The notes below the pieces were generated by a model. It had not been told where the DNA came from. It made no database searches and saw only the letters and a list, made by a program, of their open reading frames with translations. DNA of 64,000 bases from NCBI GenBank assembly GCA_040385245.1, contig JAZKHT010000004.1:186001-250000 (forward strand), written 5' to 3'. Of this stretch, positions 42,851 to 51,409 are shown one piece after another. The DNA comes from JAZKHT01 sp040385245. Its GTDB lineage: Bacteria > Pseudomonadota > Alphaproteobacteria > Rhodobacterales > Rhodobacteraceae. Position 1 is the first letter of the stretch; every line of letters starts with the position of its first letter. Position numbers and translations under genes: made by a program.

Positions 42851-44437
42851 ATGAACGAACAACTGAACTATCTTGTGTCGCGTGCCGTAGCGGGCGCGAT
42901 GTCGCGCCGCGAATTTGTGGGCCGCGCAGGGGCGTTGGGCATCACCGCAGCGACGGCGTCCACGCTGTTTGCTTCAGCTGCGCGCGCGCAAGAGCCGAAA
43001 AAGGGCGGTTTGCTGCGCGCGGGTATGGCGGGGGGCGAAAGCACCAACTCGCTTGATCCGGCGCTGGCAGCATCAGAGGTGCCGTTCGCGGTCAACATGA
43101 CCTGGGGTGAAATGCTGGTCGATGTGAACGCACAGGGCGAGATTGATTACCGGATTGCCGAAGAAATCTCGTCCTCGGCCGATGCGAAGGAATGGAAATT
43201 CAAGATCCGCGCCGGTGTGGAATTCCACAACGGCAAGACCGTGACTGCCGAAGACGTTGTGCAGACGTTGAAGCGGCATACGGACGAAAAATCGCAGTCG
43301 GGCGCGTTGGGCATCGTGCAGGGCATCGCGGACATGAAAGCCGAAGGCGACATGGTCACGCTGACGCTGGCATCGGCCAACGCCGACCTGCCGTTCCTGA
43401 TGGGCGACTATCACCTGATCATTCAGCCGAACGGCGGGTTCGATAACCCGGCCGAGGCGGTGGGTGCGGGCCCTTACAAGGTTGTCGTACATGAACCGGG
43501 CGTCCGCCACGGCTTCGAAAAACATGCCAACTATTTCGACAGCACGATCGGTCACGCCGATCAGGTCGAAATCATCGTGATCAACGACAACACTGCCCGG
43601 ACGGCGGCGCTGCAATCCGGTCAGGTCCATATGATCAACCGGCTTGACCCCAAGATCATCGAGCTGCTGAAGAACGCCCCTGGCGTGCAGATCAAGTCGG
43701 TGGCAGGTCGTGGTCACTATGTGTTCATCATGCATGTGGACAAGGCACCGTTTGACAACAACGATCTGCGGATGGCGCTGAAGTATGCGATCAACCGGCA
43801 GGAAATGGTGGACAAGATCCTGGGTGGCTATGGCACCGTCGGGAACGACTTCCCGATCAACACCGCCTATCCGCTGTTTGACGACACCATCCCGCAGCGC
43901 GAATACGACCCCGTCAAGGCCGCCGAACACTACAAGGCCTCCGGTCACGATGGATCGCCGATCGTTCTGCGCACCGCTGCCGGTGCCTTCCCGGGTGCTG
44001 TCGAGGCGGCGCAACTGTTCCAGCAATCGGCCGCCGCAGCGGGCATCCCGCTGGAAATCAAGCGCGAGCCGGATGACGGTTATTGGTCTGACGTGTGGAA
44101 CGTGCAGCCCTTCTGCGCCAGCTATTGGGGCGGGCGTCCGGTGCAGGACCAGATGTATTCGACGGCCTATCTGTCGACCGCAGACTGGAACGACACCAAG
44201 TTCAAGAACCCCGAGTTTGATGCGACCCTGATCGCAGCACGGGCGGAACTGGACCCGGAAAAGCGCAAGGCCATGTATTCCGAACTGGCCCACACCCTGC
44301 GCGACGAGGGCGGTCTTATCCTGCCGATGTTCAACGACTTTGTCGAAGCCATCCGCGACGACATTCAGGGCTGGGAGGAAGACCCGAACGGCGAGCTGAT
44401 GAATGGTCGCGCCTTGGCCAAGTGCTGGCTGGCCTGA
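42851..44437 (+). CDS. Peptide-type ABC transporter substrate-binding protein (Tat-exported)
   Basis: Family 5 (DppA/OppA-like) extracytoplasmic receptor of 528 residues. The N-terminus carries a twin-arginine signal SRREFVGRAG (residues 18-27), a hydrophobic stretch and a cleavage site near ARA-Q (46/47). The body has GAGPYKVVVHEPG, FHNGKTVTAEDVVQTLKRH and MALKYAINRQEMVDKILGG, hallmarks of the family. GGGAGAC precedes the ATG. It is the first gene of a complete receptor, two-permease, fused-ATPase operon. Family 5 receptors bind peptides, nickel, sugars or opines; the ligand is unknown. Confidence 0.93.
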   Translation: MNEQLNYLVSRAVAGAMSRREFVGRAGALGITAATASTLFASAARAQEPKKGGLLRAGMAGGESTNSLDPALAASEVPFAVNMTWGEMLVDVNAQGEIDYRIAEEISSSADAKEWKFKIRAGVEFHNGKTVTAEDVVQTLKRHTDEKSQSGALGIVQGIADMKAEGDMVTLTLASANADLPFLMGDYHLIIQPNGGFDNPAEAVGAGPYKVVVHEPGVRHGFEKHANYFDSTIGHADQVEIIVINDNTARTAALQSGQVHMINRLDPKIIELLKNAPGVQIKSVAGRGHYVFIMHVDKAPFDNNDLRMALKYAINRQEMVDKILGGYGTVGNDFPINTAYPLFDDTIPQREYDPVKAAEHYKASGHDGSPIVLRTAAGAFPGAVEAAQLFQQSAAAAGIPLEIKREPDDGYWSDVWNVQPFCASYWGGRPVQDQMYSTAYLSTADWNDTKFKNPEFDATLIAARAELDPEKRKAMYSELAHTLRDEGGLILPMFNDFVEAIRDDIQGWEEDPNGELMNGRALAKCWLA

Positions 44438-44449
44438 GGCTGACGGCCG

Positions 44450-45409
44450 GTGGGACATCCCGTTGTAATCTTGGTTGCCCAGCGCATTGCGCTGGGCCTC
44501 CTGCTGCTGTTGGCGGTGTCGGTGCTGATCTTTGTCGGCACCCAACTGCTGCCCGGCGACGTGGCGCAGGCCATCCTTGGCCAATCGGCCACCCCTGAAT
44601 CGCTGGCCAACCTGCGCGAGCAGTTGGGCCTGAACGAACCTGCGCTGACGCGCTATTTCAGTTGGCTTGGCGGGATTTTGCAGGGCGACCTTGGGGTTGC
44701 GCTGACCAACGGGCAAGACATCGCCACGGCGATGGGGCAGCGGTTGGGGAACACCATGTTCCTTGCCTTCTGGGCCGCGATCATATCGGTGCCGCTGGCA
44801 ATCCTGCTGGGGTTGATTGCGGCGCGCTATGCCGGGCGCTGGCCCGACAAGGTGATTTCCGGCGTTACGCTGACAACGATATCGCTGCCGGAATTCGTGG
44901 TGGGCTACATCGTTCTGTATTTCATCGCCGTGCGCTGGCAATTGTTGCCGTCGATGTCGATGGTGTTTCCCGGCATGGGGGTGTTTGAGCGCCTGCATGC
45001 CGTGCTTTTGCCGGTGATCGTTCTGGTGATGGTGGTGCTGGCGCATATGATGCGGATGACGCGCGCGGCGATCCTGAACGTGATGCAATCTGCCTATATC
45101 GAGACGGCGGAACTGAAGGGGCTGACCCCGTTCAACGTGATCTGGAAGCACGCTTTTCCCAATGCCATCGCGCCGGTGGTGAATGTGGTCATGCTGAACC
45201 TTGCCTATCTTGTGGTCGGCGTGGTCGTGGTCGAGGTGGTCTTTGTCTATCCCGGCATGGGCCAGTATCTGGTGGACCATGTCGCCAAACGGGACGTGCC
45301 GGTTGTGCAGGCCTGCGGGCTGGTGTTCGCCGCTGTCTATATCGGGCTGAACATTCTGGCCGACGTCATCTCCATCCTTGCCAACCCCAGACTGAGGCAC
45401 CCGAAATGA
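44450..45409 (+). CDS. Peptide-type ABC transporter permease (DppB-like)
   Basis: Inner-membrane permease of 319 residues with six hydrophobic segments. The N-terminal segment is followed by a large periplasmic loop (LPGDVAQAILGQSATPESLA). The EAA loop for the ATPase is IETAELKGLTPFNVIWKHAF. The start is GTG at 44450, 12 bases after the receptor stop. Its stop overlaps the next permease (ATGA). It forms the pore with the DppC-like partner. Confidence 0.93.
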   Translation: MGHPVVILVAQRIALGLLLLLAVSVLIFVGTQLLPGDVAQAILGQSATPESLANLREQLGLNEPALTRYFSWLGGILQGDLGVALTNGQDIATAMGQRLGNTMFLAFWAAIISVPLAILLGLIAARYAGRWPDKVISGVTLTTISLPEFVVGYIVLYFIAVRWQLLPSMSMVFPGMGVFERLHAVLLPVIVLVMVVLAHMMRMTRAAILNVMQSAYIETAELKGLTPFNVIWKHAFPNAIAPVVNVVMLNLAYLVVGVVVVEVVFVYPGMGQYLVDHVAKRDVPVVQACGLVFAAVYIGLNILADVISILANPRLRHPK

Positions 45410-46224
45410 GACGGATCCCGATTTCCGCCCTGATCGGCATGGTGCTGACGGGGGCGTTCTTTGCCTGCGCGATTTTTGCCGACCTTATCGCCCCTTACAA
45501 CATGGCCGAAATCGTCGGCGGGGTGTGGGACCCGATGTCGGACAAGCACTGGCTGGGCACCGATGCCATTGGCCGCGATCTGTTAAGTCGGATGATCTAT
45601 GGCGCGCAGACAACGATCTGGGTCGCCACGATGGCCACGATCCTCAGCTTTTCGCTGGGTTCGGTGCTTGGGTTCCTGGCGGCCACGGTGGGGGGCTGGG
45701 TCGATCAGGCGCTGTCGCGCTTTGTCGATCTGATCATGGCGATCCCGTCGCTGATCTTGGCGCTGGTGATCCTGTCGGTGATGCCGGTCACCCTGACGGT
45801 GTTGATCATGGTGATGGGCCTGCTGGATGCAACGCGGGTCTACCGCCTGAGCCGCGCGGTGGCGGTGGACATAACCGTGATGGACTATGTCGAGGCGGCC
45901 CGCCTGCGCGGCGAAGGGCAATCCTGGATCATCTTTCACGAAATCCTGCCCAACGCCCTGTCGCCCCTGGTGGCGGAACTTGGTCTGCGGTTCATCTTTG
46001 CGGTGCTGTTCATCTCGACCCTGTCGTTCCTTGGGCTGGGGGTGCAGCCGCCGCTGGCGGACTGGGGTGGACTGGTCAAGGAAAACTCGGCCGGGTTGGT
46101 CTATGGCATTCCGGCGGCGCTGATCCCGGCGATGGCGATCGCGCTGCTGGCGATCAGCGTGAACCTTGTCGCAGACTGGATTCTGGGGCGGACGACCAGC
46201 CTGAAAGGGGGCCGTGGTGCCTGA
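45406..46224 (+). CDS. Peptide-type ABC transporter permease (DppC-like)
   Basis: Second inner-membrane permease, 272 residues. It has the DppC-typical HWLGTDAIGRDLLSRMIYGA after the first helix and an EAA loop VEAARLRGEGQSWIIFHEIL. It overlaps the DppB-like gene by four bases, and its end overlaps the start of the ATPase gene by 11 bases, so all transporter genes are translationally coupled. Confidence 0.93.
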   Translation: MRRIPISALIGMVLTGAFFACAIFADLIAPYNMAEIVGGVWDPMSDKHWLGTDAIGRDLLSRMIYGAQTTIWVATMATILSFSLGSVLGFLAATVGGWVDQALSRFVDLIMAIPSLILALVILSVMPVTLTVLIMVMGLLDATRVYRLSRAVAVDITVMDYVEAARLRGEGQSWIIFHEILPNALSPLVAELGLRFIFAVLFISTLSFLGLGVQPPLADWGGLVKENSAGLVYGIPAALIPAMAIALLAISVNLVADWILGRTTSLKGGRGA

Positions 46225-47848
46225 TCTGCTTGAGATAAAGAACCTGCGGATCGAGGCGACGGCCTATCCACCGGGCGAACCGCCGCGTGATGTGGTGCTG
46301 GTGGATGACGTGTCGGTGTCGGTGGCCCAAGGCAAGGTTCTGGGGCTGATCGGGGAATCCGGCGCAGGCAAATCGACCATCGGGCTGTCCGCCATGGCCT
46401 ATGGTCGGGGCGGGGTGCGTCTGACCGGCGGGCAGGTCATGCTGAACGGGCGCGATCTGCTGAAACAAGGCGCGTCTTCCCTGCGCGGCCTGCGCGGGCG
46501 CGAGGTGACCTATGTCGCGCAGTCGGCAGCTGCGGCGTTCAACCCCGCCAAGCGGTTGATGGAGCAGGTGATCGAGACCACGCTGTTGCACGGCCTGATG
46601 ACCCGGGATCAGGCCGAGACGCGCGCCGTGGGGCTGTTTCGCACCTTGGGGCTGCCAAACCCGGAAACCTTTGGTTTGCGCTATCCGCATCAGGTGTCGG
46701 GCGGGCAGTTGCAGCGCGCGATGACGGCGATGGCGCTGTGTCCCAAGCCAGATCTGGTGATCTTTGACGAACCCACCACGGCGCTGGATGTGACGACGCA
46801 GATCGACGTGTTGGCCGCGATCAAGGATGCCATTCGTGATACCGGGGTCGCCGCCCTGTACATCACCCACGACCTGGCGGTGGTGGCGCAAGTGGCCGAC
46901 GACATCCTCGTGCTGCGCGGCGGCAAAAAGGTGGAATACGGCACCACGCGCCAGATCATCACCGACCCGCAGCAACCCTATACACAGGCGCTGGTGTCGG
47001 TCCGATCGATTGATCACGAAGAAAAGAAAGAAGCGCCGTCTGTCCTGTCGGTGGCGCAGGTGACCGCGCGGTATCGCGGAACGACCTTTGATGTGCTGAA
47101 GAATGTCACCGTCGATCTGCCTGCGGGGCAGACTCTGGCGGTGGTGGGGGAAAGCGGATCGGGCAAATCGACGCTGGCGCGCGTGATCACCGGCCTGCTG
47201 CCCGCATCGGCGGGGCGCATCACATTTGCCGGGCGGACCCTGTCGCCAGCGCTGTCGTCACGCACCAAGGACGATCTGCGCGAGTTGCAGATGATCTATC
47301 AGATGGCCGACACCGCGATGAACCCGCGCCAGACGGTCGGCACCATAATTGGCCGCCCGCTTGAGTTCTATTTCGGTCTGCGGGGTGACGCAAAGCGCCG
47401 CCGTGTGCAGGATCTGCTGGACCAGATCGAGATGGGCACGGGCTATCTTGACCGCTATCCGGCGGAACTGTCGGGTGGGCAAAAGCAGCGTGTCTGCATC
47501 GCCCGCGCGCTGGCGGCCAAGCCAAAGCTGATCATCTGTGACGAGGTGACATCCGCGCTTGATCCGCTGGTGGCGGATGGAATCCTGAAGCTGTTGCTGA
47601 ATTTGCAGGCGCAGGAAGGGGTGGCTTATCTGTTCATCACCCACGATCTTGCCACCGTGCGCGCCATCGCCGACCGGATCGCCGTGATGTACCGGGGCGA
47701 GGTTGTGCGCTACGGCACGAAATCCGACGTCCTGGCGCCGCCGTTCGACAATTACACAGACCTGTTGCTGTCGTCGGTGCCAGAGATGCGTCTGGGCTGG
47801 CTGGAAGAGGTGTTGGCGCATCGCAAGATGGAAAGTGCGGGAAACTGA
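46214..47848 (+). CDS. Fused dipeptide-type ABC transporter ATP-binding protein (DppD-DppF)
   Basis: Tandem ABC ATPase of 544 residues that powers the DppB/DppC-like pair. The first cassette has Walker A GESGAGKS (residues 47-54), signature VSGGQLQRAMT and Walker B LVIFDEPTTALD. The second, from about residue 280, has GESGSGKST, signature LSGGQKQRVCIARAL and LIICDEVTSALD. The start is GTG at 46214, inside the end of the permease gene; GTG at 46217 is equally possible. Two separate ATPases are the common arrangement; fusion is seen in many rhizobial and rhodobacterial systems. Confidence 0.92.
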   Translation: MVPDLLEIKNLRIEATAYPPGEPPRDVVLVDDVSVSVAQGKVLGLIGESGAGKSTIGLSAMAYGRGGVRLTGGQVMLNGRDLLKQGASSLRGLRGREVTYVAQSAAAAFNPAKRLMEQVIETTLLHGLMTRDQAETRAVGLFRTLGLPNPETFGLRYPHQVSGGQLQRAMTAMALCPKPDLVIFDEPTTALDVTTQIDVLAAIKDAIRDTGVAALYITHDLAVVAQVADDILVLRGGKKVEYGTTRQIITDPQQPYTQALVSVRSIDHEEKKEAPSVLSVAQVTARYRGTTFDVLKNVTVDLPAGQTLAVVGESGSGKSTLARVITGLLPASAGRITFAGRTLSPALSSRTKDDLRELQMIYQMADTAMNPRQTVGTIIGRPLEFYFGLRGDAKRRRVQDLLDQIEMGTGYLDRYPAELSGGQKQRVCIARALAAKPKLIICDEVTSALDPLVADGILKLLLNLQAQEGVAYLFITHDLATVRAIADRIAVMYRGEVVRYGTKSDVLAPPFDNYTDLLLSSVPEMRLGWLEEVLAHRKMESAGN

Positions 47849-47850
47849 CG

Positions 47851-48687
47851 ATGGCACGAAAGCTGCTGCTGATCATTCTGGATGGCGTTCCTTATGCCAA
47901 TTGGCGACGTCTGTTCGGCAATCTGGAAGGTTGGGTGCAATCGGGCGAGGCGCGGGTGTGGAAGATGCGCGCGGTGCTGCCGTCGACATCGGCCAGTTGC
48001 TATGCGTCCATCCACACCGGTCTGCCGCCGCAGGTGCATCGGGTGTGGGGCAACGAATACGTCCGTCGGCTTGAGTTTCCGGACGTTTTCTCGGAATTGT
48101 CCAAGGCGGGGCGCAAAACCGCTGCGGTGGCCCACTCGTTCTGGTCGGAATTCTTCAATCGCGCGCCGTTCGATGTGGTGCGGGATATCGAGTATGACGA
48201 ACCCGAAAGCCCGATCACGCATGGCCGTTTTCACACGATGACGGGATACGGCAACGTCAATCAGATGACGCCGTCGGACGTCGATCTGTTCGGCACCCTG
48301 ACCCGCCTGTGCGAGGTGAAGGGGATCGATTACGGAATGCTGCACACCTGCACATTGGACAGCATGGGGCACCGTTTCTATCACGACTCCGAAGAGATGG
48401 ACCACGCCTGCTATGTGATGGATGCAATGCTGGCCCCTTGGGTGCATCGCTGGCGCGACCAAGGGTTTGAGGTGATCGTGACCGCCGATCACGGGCAGGA
48501 CGCGCGTGGCCATCACGGCGGGACGGGCGAATTGCAGCAGGACTTTGCGTTCTACTACTTCGGCGACAGCGACATGCCTGCCTCAGACGTGGTGTTGGAC
48601 CAACTGGCGCTGGCCCCGTCGATCCTGACGCGGTTGGGCGTGCCGGTGCCTGCCACGATGAAGGCCGCGCCGTTCTTCACGGCCTGA
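47851..48687 (+). CDS. Alkaline-phosphatase-fold phosphodiesterase/phosphatase family protein
   Basis: Metal-dependent hydrolase of 278 residues in the nucleotide pyrophosphatase/phosphodiesterase branch of the alkaline phosphatase superfamily. The metal ligand Asp lies in LLLIILDGVPYANW and the nucleophile probably in LPSTSASCYASIHTGLPP. The second metal set is VTADHGQDARGHHGGTG. No signal peptide. It starts two bases after the ATPase stop, so it belongs to the transporter operon and probably acts on the imported compound inside the cell. That compound might therefore carry a phosphoester or phosphonate-like group (inference). Confidence 0.82.
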   Translation: MARKLLLIILDGVPYANWRRLFGNLEGWVQSGEARVWKMRAVLPSTSASCYASIHTGLPPQVHRVWGNEYVRRLEFPDVFSELSKAGRKTAAVAHSFWSEFFNRAPFDVVRDIEYDEPESPITHGRFHTMTGYGNVNQMTPSDVDLFGTLTRLCEVKGIDYGMLHTCTLDSMGHRFYHDSEEMDHACYVMDAMLAPWVHRWRDQGFEVIVTADHGQDARGHHGGTGELQQDFAFYYFGDSDMPASDVVLDQLALAPSILTRLGVPVPATMKAAPFFTA

Positions 48688-48705
48688 GGGTAGGTGCGGC
48701 GCAAA

Positions 48706-48746
48706 AGTTTTCGAAAACTATTGCCAAATTCCTTTGAAGGAATTTG
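48706..48746. repeat. Two adjacent AT-rich palindromes between convergent genes
   Basis: AGTTTTCGAAAACT (48706-48719) is a perfect palindrome within a longer near-palindrome GCAAAAG...CTATTGC. CAAATTCCTT-TG-AAGGAATTTG (48725-48746) is a second one with a 10-bp stem. They sit between the convergent phosphatase and aldolase genes and may act as a bidirectional terminator. Confidence 0.7.
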
Positions 48747-48761
48747 CCTTTCGGGTCTGCA

Positions 48762-49511
48762 TCAGTTTGCGTAATCGGCGTGGTTGTTGTCCAGCAATGC
48801 CTTGATTTCCCGCAGGTGGGCATCGGCAAAGCCGGGGTATGCCTCCCATTCCTGCGCGGTCTTTTCGGCCACGGCATCGGGCAAGACGCGCAGCGGGCGG
48901 CCGGTTTGCAGGGCGCGGATATACGTCTCGGCGGCGCGTTCGAAATAATACAGACGGTTGAACGTCTCGGCCACAGTGCGGCCAATCACCAGCACGCCGT
49001 GGTTGCCCATCACCATGACGGTGGTCTTTGGGTCCGCCAGCAGGGTGGCACAGCGCGATCCCTCTTCCTCGAACGCCATGCCGCCGTAGTGGTCATCCAC
49101 CACCAACCGGTCGTGGAACATGGCAGAGTTCTGGTCGATTGCGGGAAGGCGGCTGTCGGCAAGGCTGGCAAGAACCGTGGCATGGATGGAATGGACGTGC
49201 ATCACACAGCGCGCATGGGGCAAGGCGCGGTGGATGGCCCCATGCAGACCCCAGGCGGTAGGGTCGGGGGCATCGGGTCGGTCCATCGTTGAGGGATCGT
49301 TCGCGTCAATCTCGATCAGGCTGGATGCGGTGATGCGCGCAAAATGCCGCCCGTTCGGGTTGATCAGAAAGCGGGTGCCTTCGGGGTTCACCGCAAGGCT
49401 GAAGTGGTTCGCCACCGCCTCGTGCATGTTCAGATGCGCGGTCCAGCGAAAGGCGGCGGCCATGTCGATGCGGTCGGCCCAGTGTGTCAGATTGGCAAGG
49501 GGGGCGGTCAT
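48762..49511 (-). CDS. Class II aldolase/adducin family protein
   Basis: Zinc-dependent aldolase or decarboxylase-like protein of 249 residues, cytoplasmic. The metal ligands His105 and His107 lie in VMHVHSIHATVLA and His171 in MGNHGVLVIGRT, with the upstream NHFSLAV strand and NPNGRHFARI typical of the fold. The start at 49511 overlaps the stop of the esterase gene upstream (ATGA). Known members act on fuculose- or ribulose-phosphates, methylthioribulose-phosphate or aminoalcohol-derived keto compounds; no choice can be made here. It faces the transporter-phosphatase operon. Confidence 0.85.
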   Translation of the reverse strand: MTAPLANLTHWADRIDMAAAFRWTAHLNMHEAVANHFSLAVNPEGTRFLINPNGRHFARITASSLIEIDANDPSTMDRPDAPDPTAWGLHGAIHRALPHARCVMHVHSIHATVLASLADSRLPAIDQNSAMFHDRLVVDDHYGGMAFEEEGSRCATLLADPKTTVMVMGNHGVLVIGRTVAETFNRLYYFERAAETYIRALQTGRPLRVLPDAVAEKTAQEWEAYPGFADAHLREIKALLDNNHADYAN

Positions 49512-50449
49512 GGCGTGTCCTTGTAGGGCCACTCGCCGCTGGCGAGCGCGGTCAGAGCGGCGGTGATGCGGGCAAAACTGTCGGCAGCGCGGGGCACGGA
49601 TACGCGCGCGCGCAAATAGCCGTGGACAAGGCCCGCTTCGGTCACGGCATGTGCGCGCCCACCTGCCGCACGGATGGCGCGGGCATAGGTTTGTGCGTCA
49701 TCGGCCAGCGGGTCACATTCGGCGGCAAAAGCGACGGTGGGGGGAACTTGGGTGAAATCCCTGTCTTGCAGTGGCGCGCTGGTGGGGTCGCCCTTGGGCG
49801 TAGGTCCGGCATGGCGGATGTCGTGATAGTACAGAACATCGTCGCGCGTTAGCATCGGGGCGTGGGCGTGGGTCAGATAGCTGCCCGCATCCGTATCGCC
49901 GCCCAGGCTCGGATAGATCAGCACCTGTCCCACGATCCCCAGCGCACCGCCGCGCCCGATTGCGTGCACGGTTGCCGCCGCCAGATTGCCACCTGCGGAG
50001 TCCCCCGCCAGCAGGACCGGTCCGGGAAATGCGGCGGCCACGGCTTGCGTTGCGGCAATGGCGTCGTCAAACGCGGCGGGGTGGGGGTGTTCAGGCGACA
50101 GGCGATAATCGACGCTGACGACGGTAAAGCCGGTCGCGGCGCAAAGCTCGGCGCAGACATCGTCATGGCTGTGCAATCCGCCGACGACAAACCCGCCGCC
50201 GTGGAAATAGACCACCACGGCCCCGACACCCGCATACAGGCGGCAGGGCACGCCGCCAAAATTGCGGTCCTGCGCCATGATGCCGGCGGGATACCCGCGA
50301 TCGAACGCCCGGCACATCCGGTCATAGATCGCGCGCTGGTCGCGGATCGTCAGATTGGCGGTGTTGGGGGGATAGGCCGCTTCGGTTGCGCGGATGAAGG
50401 CCCAGGTGGGGGCGTCAATAAGCTGGGTGTAATCAGGGGGCGCTTGCAT
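49508..50449 (-). CDS. Alpha/beta hydrolase, hormone-sensitive lipase family
   Basis: Carboxylesterase-like hydrolase of 313 residues. The oxyanion motif HGGG lies at 83-86 (VVVYFHGGGFVVGG), the nucleophile Ser151 in AGDSAGGNLAAAT, and the catalytic Asp/His in the C-terminal third (ECDPLADDAQTYA and LVHGYLR). No signal peptide. It overlaps the class II aldolase by four bases, so the two are co-translated. Possibly it removes an ester group before the aldolase acts (inference). Confidence 0.88.
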   Translation of the reverse strand: MQAPPDYTQLIDAPTWAFIRATEAAYPPNTANLTIRDQRAIYDRMCRAFDRGYPAGIMAQDRNFGGVPCRLYAGVGAVVVYFHGGGFVVGGLHSHDDVCAELCAATGFTVVSVDYRLSPEHPHPAAFDDAIAATQAVAAAFPGPVLLAGDSAGGNLAAATVHAIGRGGALGIVGQVLIYPSLGGDTDAGSYLTHAHAPMLTRDDVLYYHDIRHAGPTPKGDPTSAPLQDRDFTQVPPTVAFAAECDPLADDAQTYARAIRAAGGRAHAVTEAGLVHGYLRARVSVPRAADSFARITAALTALASGEWPYKDTP

Positions 50450-50517
50450 GGGCCAAGTGTGCGGCGGGATGATCCATCAGGCTGCGCCGATGCGACGGTT
50501 CGGCGTCGTTTTCGCAC

Positions 50518-50552
50518 AAAAAACGGGGCGAATCCAAAGGATGCGCCCCGTT
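50518..50552 (-). terminator. Rho-independent terminator of the cold-shock gene
   Basis: Stem AACGGGGCG (50522-50530) and CGCCCCGTT (50544-50552) with an inner ATCC/GGAT pairing. On the minus strand it is followed by a T-run (50518-50523). It begins 17 bases beyond the csp stop. Confidence 0.88.
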
Positions 50553-50568
50553 CGCGGTAGATCACGCC

Positions 50569-50775
50569 TTAGGCGAGGGCGAGGTTGGTCGCCGACTCGC
50601 GCCCGTCGCGGCCCGATTCGATGTCGAAGGTGACCGGCTGGCCGTCCTTCAGCGAACGCAGGCCCGCACGTTCCAGCGCGGTGATGTGTACGAACACGTC
50701 TTTCTTGCCGCCTTCCGGGGCAATGAAGCCGTAACCCTTGGTTTCATTGAACCATTTCACGGTGCCCTTAGCCAT
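50569..50775 (-). CDS. Cold-shock domain protein (CspA family)
   Basis: RNA-binding OB-fold protein of 68 residues that melts RNA secondary structure. RNP1 is KGYGFI (13-18) and RNP2 is DVFVH (26-30). The N-terminus MAKGTVKWFNETKGYGFIAP is typical. GGAGAG lies upstream of the ATG. A candidate promoter (50899-50927) would give a leader of about 110 bases, in keeping with the long leaders of cold-shock messages. A strong terminator follows. Confidence 0.95.
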   Translation of the reverse strand: MAKGTVKWFNETKGYGFIAPEGGKKDVFVHITALERAGLRSLKDGQPVTFDIESGRDGRESATNLALA

Positions 50776-50898
50776 CGTGAACTCTCCTGTCTTAACTGCC
50801 GCCCGCGGAAGTGCGGCGGCCCGGCTCAGTCAGCGCAAGTCGAATAGCTGTGCCGAAAGTCGGTGGACAGAAGTCGATAGTGATAACGTCGCAACGGG

Positions 50899-50927
50899 AA
50901 ATATGGCAAAGCCGCCAAAAAAATCAA
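50899..50927 (-). promoter_or_regulatory. Candidate promoter of the cold-shock gene
   Basis: On the minus strand TTGATT (50922-50927) and ATATTT (50899-50904) are 17 bases apart. Transcription would start near 50890, leaving an untranslated leader of about 110-115 bases. Confidence 0.5.
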
Positions 50928-51022
50928 GAAAAAATGGCAATGGTGTGGGGCGGCGCAGGGCACGCCTCATTTCGGGCACCTGTCCGCCGCGCGTACCGGC
51001 CGTGCGCGCGGCGGGGGGGCGT

Positions 51023-51100
51023 TCAGAAGACGTCGAGGAAGTAAAGGATGATGATGATCGGGATCGGGATGCCGATCAGCCAGGCTGCAAGGCCTTTCAT
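51023..51100 (-). CDS. 25-residue hydrophobic microprotein
   Basis: Very small open frame with a good start: GGAGAGACCC directly precedes ATG at 51100. The product MKGLAAWLIGIPIPIIIILY, then FLDVF, is one predicted membrane helix with an Ile-Pro-Ile-Pro core. It reads in the same direction as brnT-brnA, 66 bases after the brnA stop, and lies upstream of the cold-shock gene. Function unknown. The ribosome-binding site and the coherent hydrophobic helix argue that it is real; no homologue was checked. Confidence 0.6.
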   Translation of the reverse strand: MKGLAAWLIGIPIPIIIILYFLDVF

Positions 51101-51166
51101 GGGTCTCTCCTACTCTTGTGTCTCCAGGACAAACGCAGCGGAGGGGAGGGGGTTCCGGGGGCGCAG

Positions 51167-51409
51167 CTAAAGCTCCAGTTCGCGTTCCAATGCCTCGCGG
51201 ATCAGTCGTTGGTAGGGGATGCCGCGCTGGGCCGCCCGCGCCCGGATCGCCAGCATCAGCGGTTCGGGCAGACGCATGTTGACGCGGGCGGATTTGGGTT
51301 CGGTTTCCCAAGTGACCCGTTTGAATTGGCTGAAGTCGAGGGTCGACAAATCCCGATCCAGAAACTCCTGTGCTGCGTCATCAGTGGTCAGCTGGGGGAC
51401 TTTCTTCAT
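51167..51409 (-). CDS. brnA: BrnA antitoxin
   Basis: Antitoxin of the BrnT/BrnA type II toxin-antitoxin module, 80 residues. The C-terminal ribbon-helix-helix shows SARVNMRLPEPLMLAIRARA and GIPYQRLIREALERELEL, which binds the operator; the N-terminal part wraps the toxin. The start at 51409 (MKKVPQLTT) lies inside the 3' end of brnT, an overlap of 29 bases, so the antitoxin is the second cistron. BrnA usually represses its own operon with BrnT as co-repressor. Confidence 0.9.
   Translation of the reverse strand: MKKVPQLTTDDAAQEFLDRDLSTLDFSQFKRVTWETEPKSARVNMRLPEPLMLAIRARAAQRGIPYQRLIREALERELEL

Noticed and set aside
43073..45400. 775-codon open frame on the minus strand
   Set aside because: It is antisense to the peptide ABC receptor and permease, which have clear motifs and operon structure. 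Its translation is His/Gln/Arg-rich, typical of antisense frames in GC-rich DNA.
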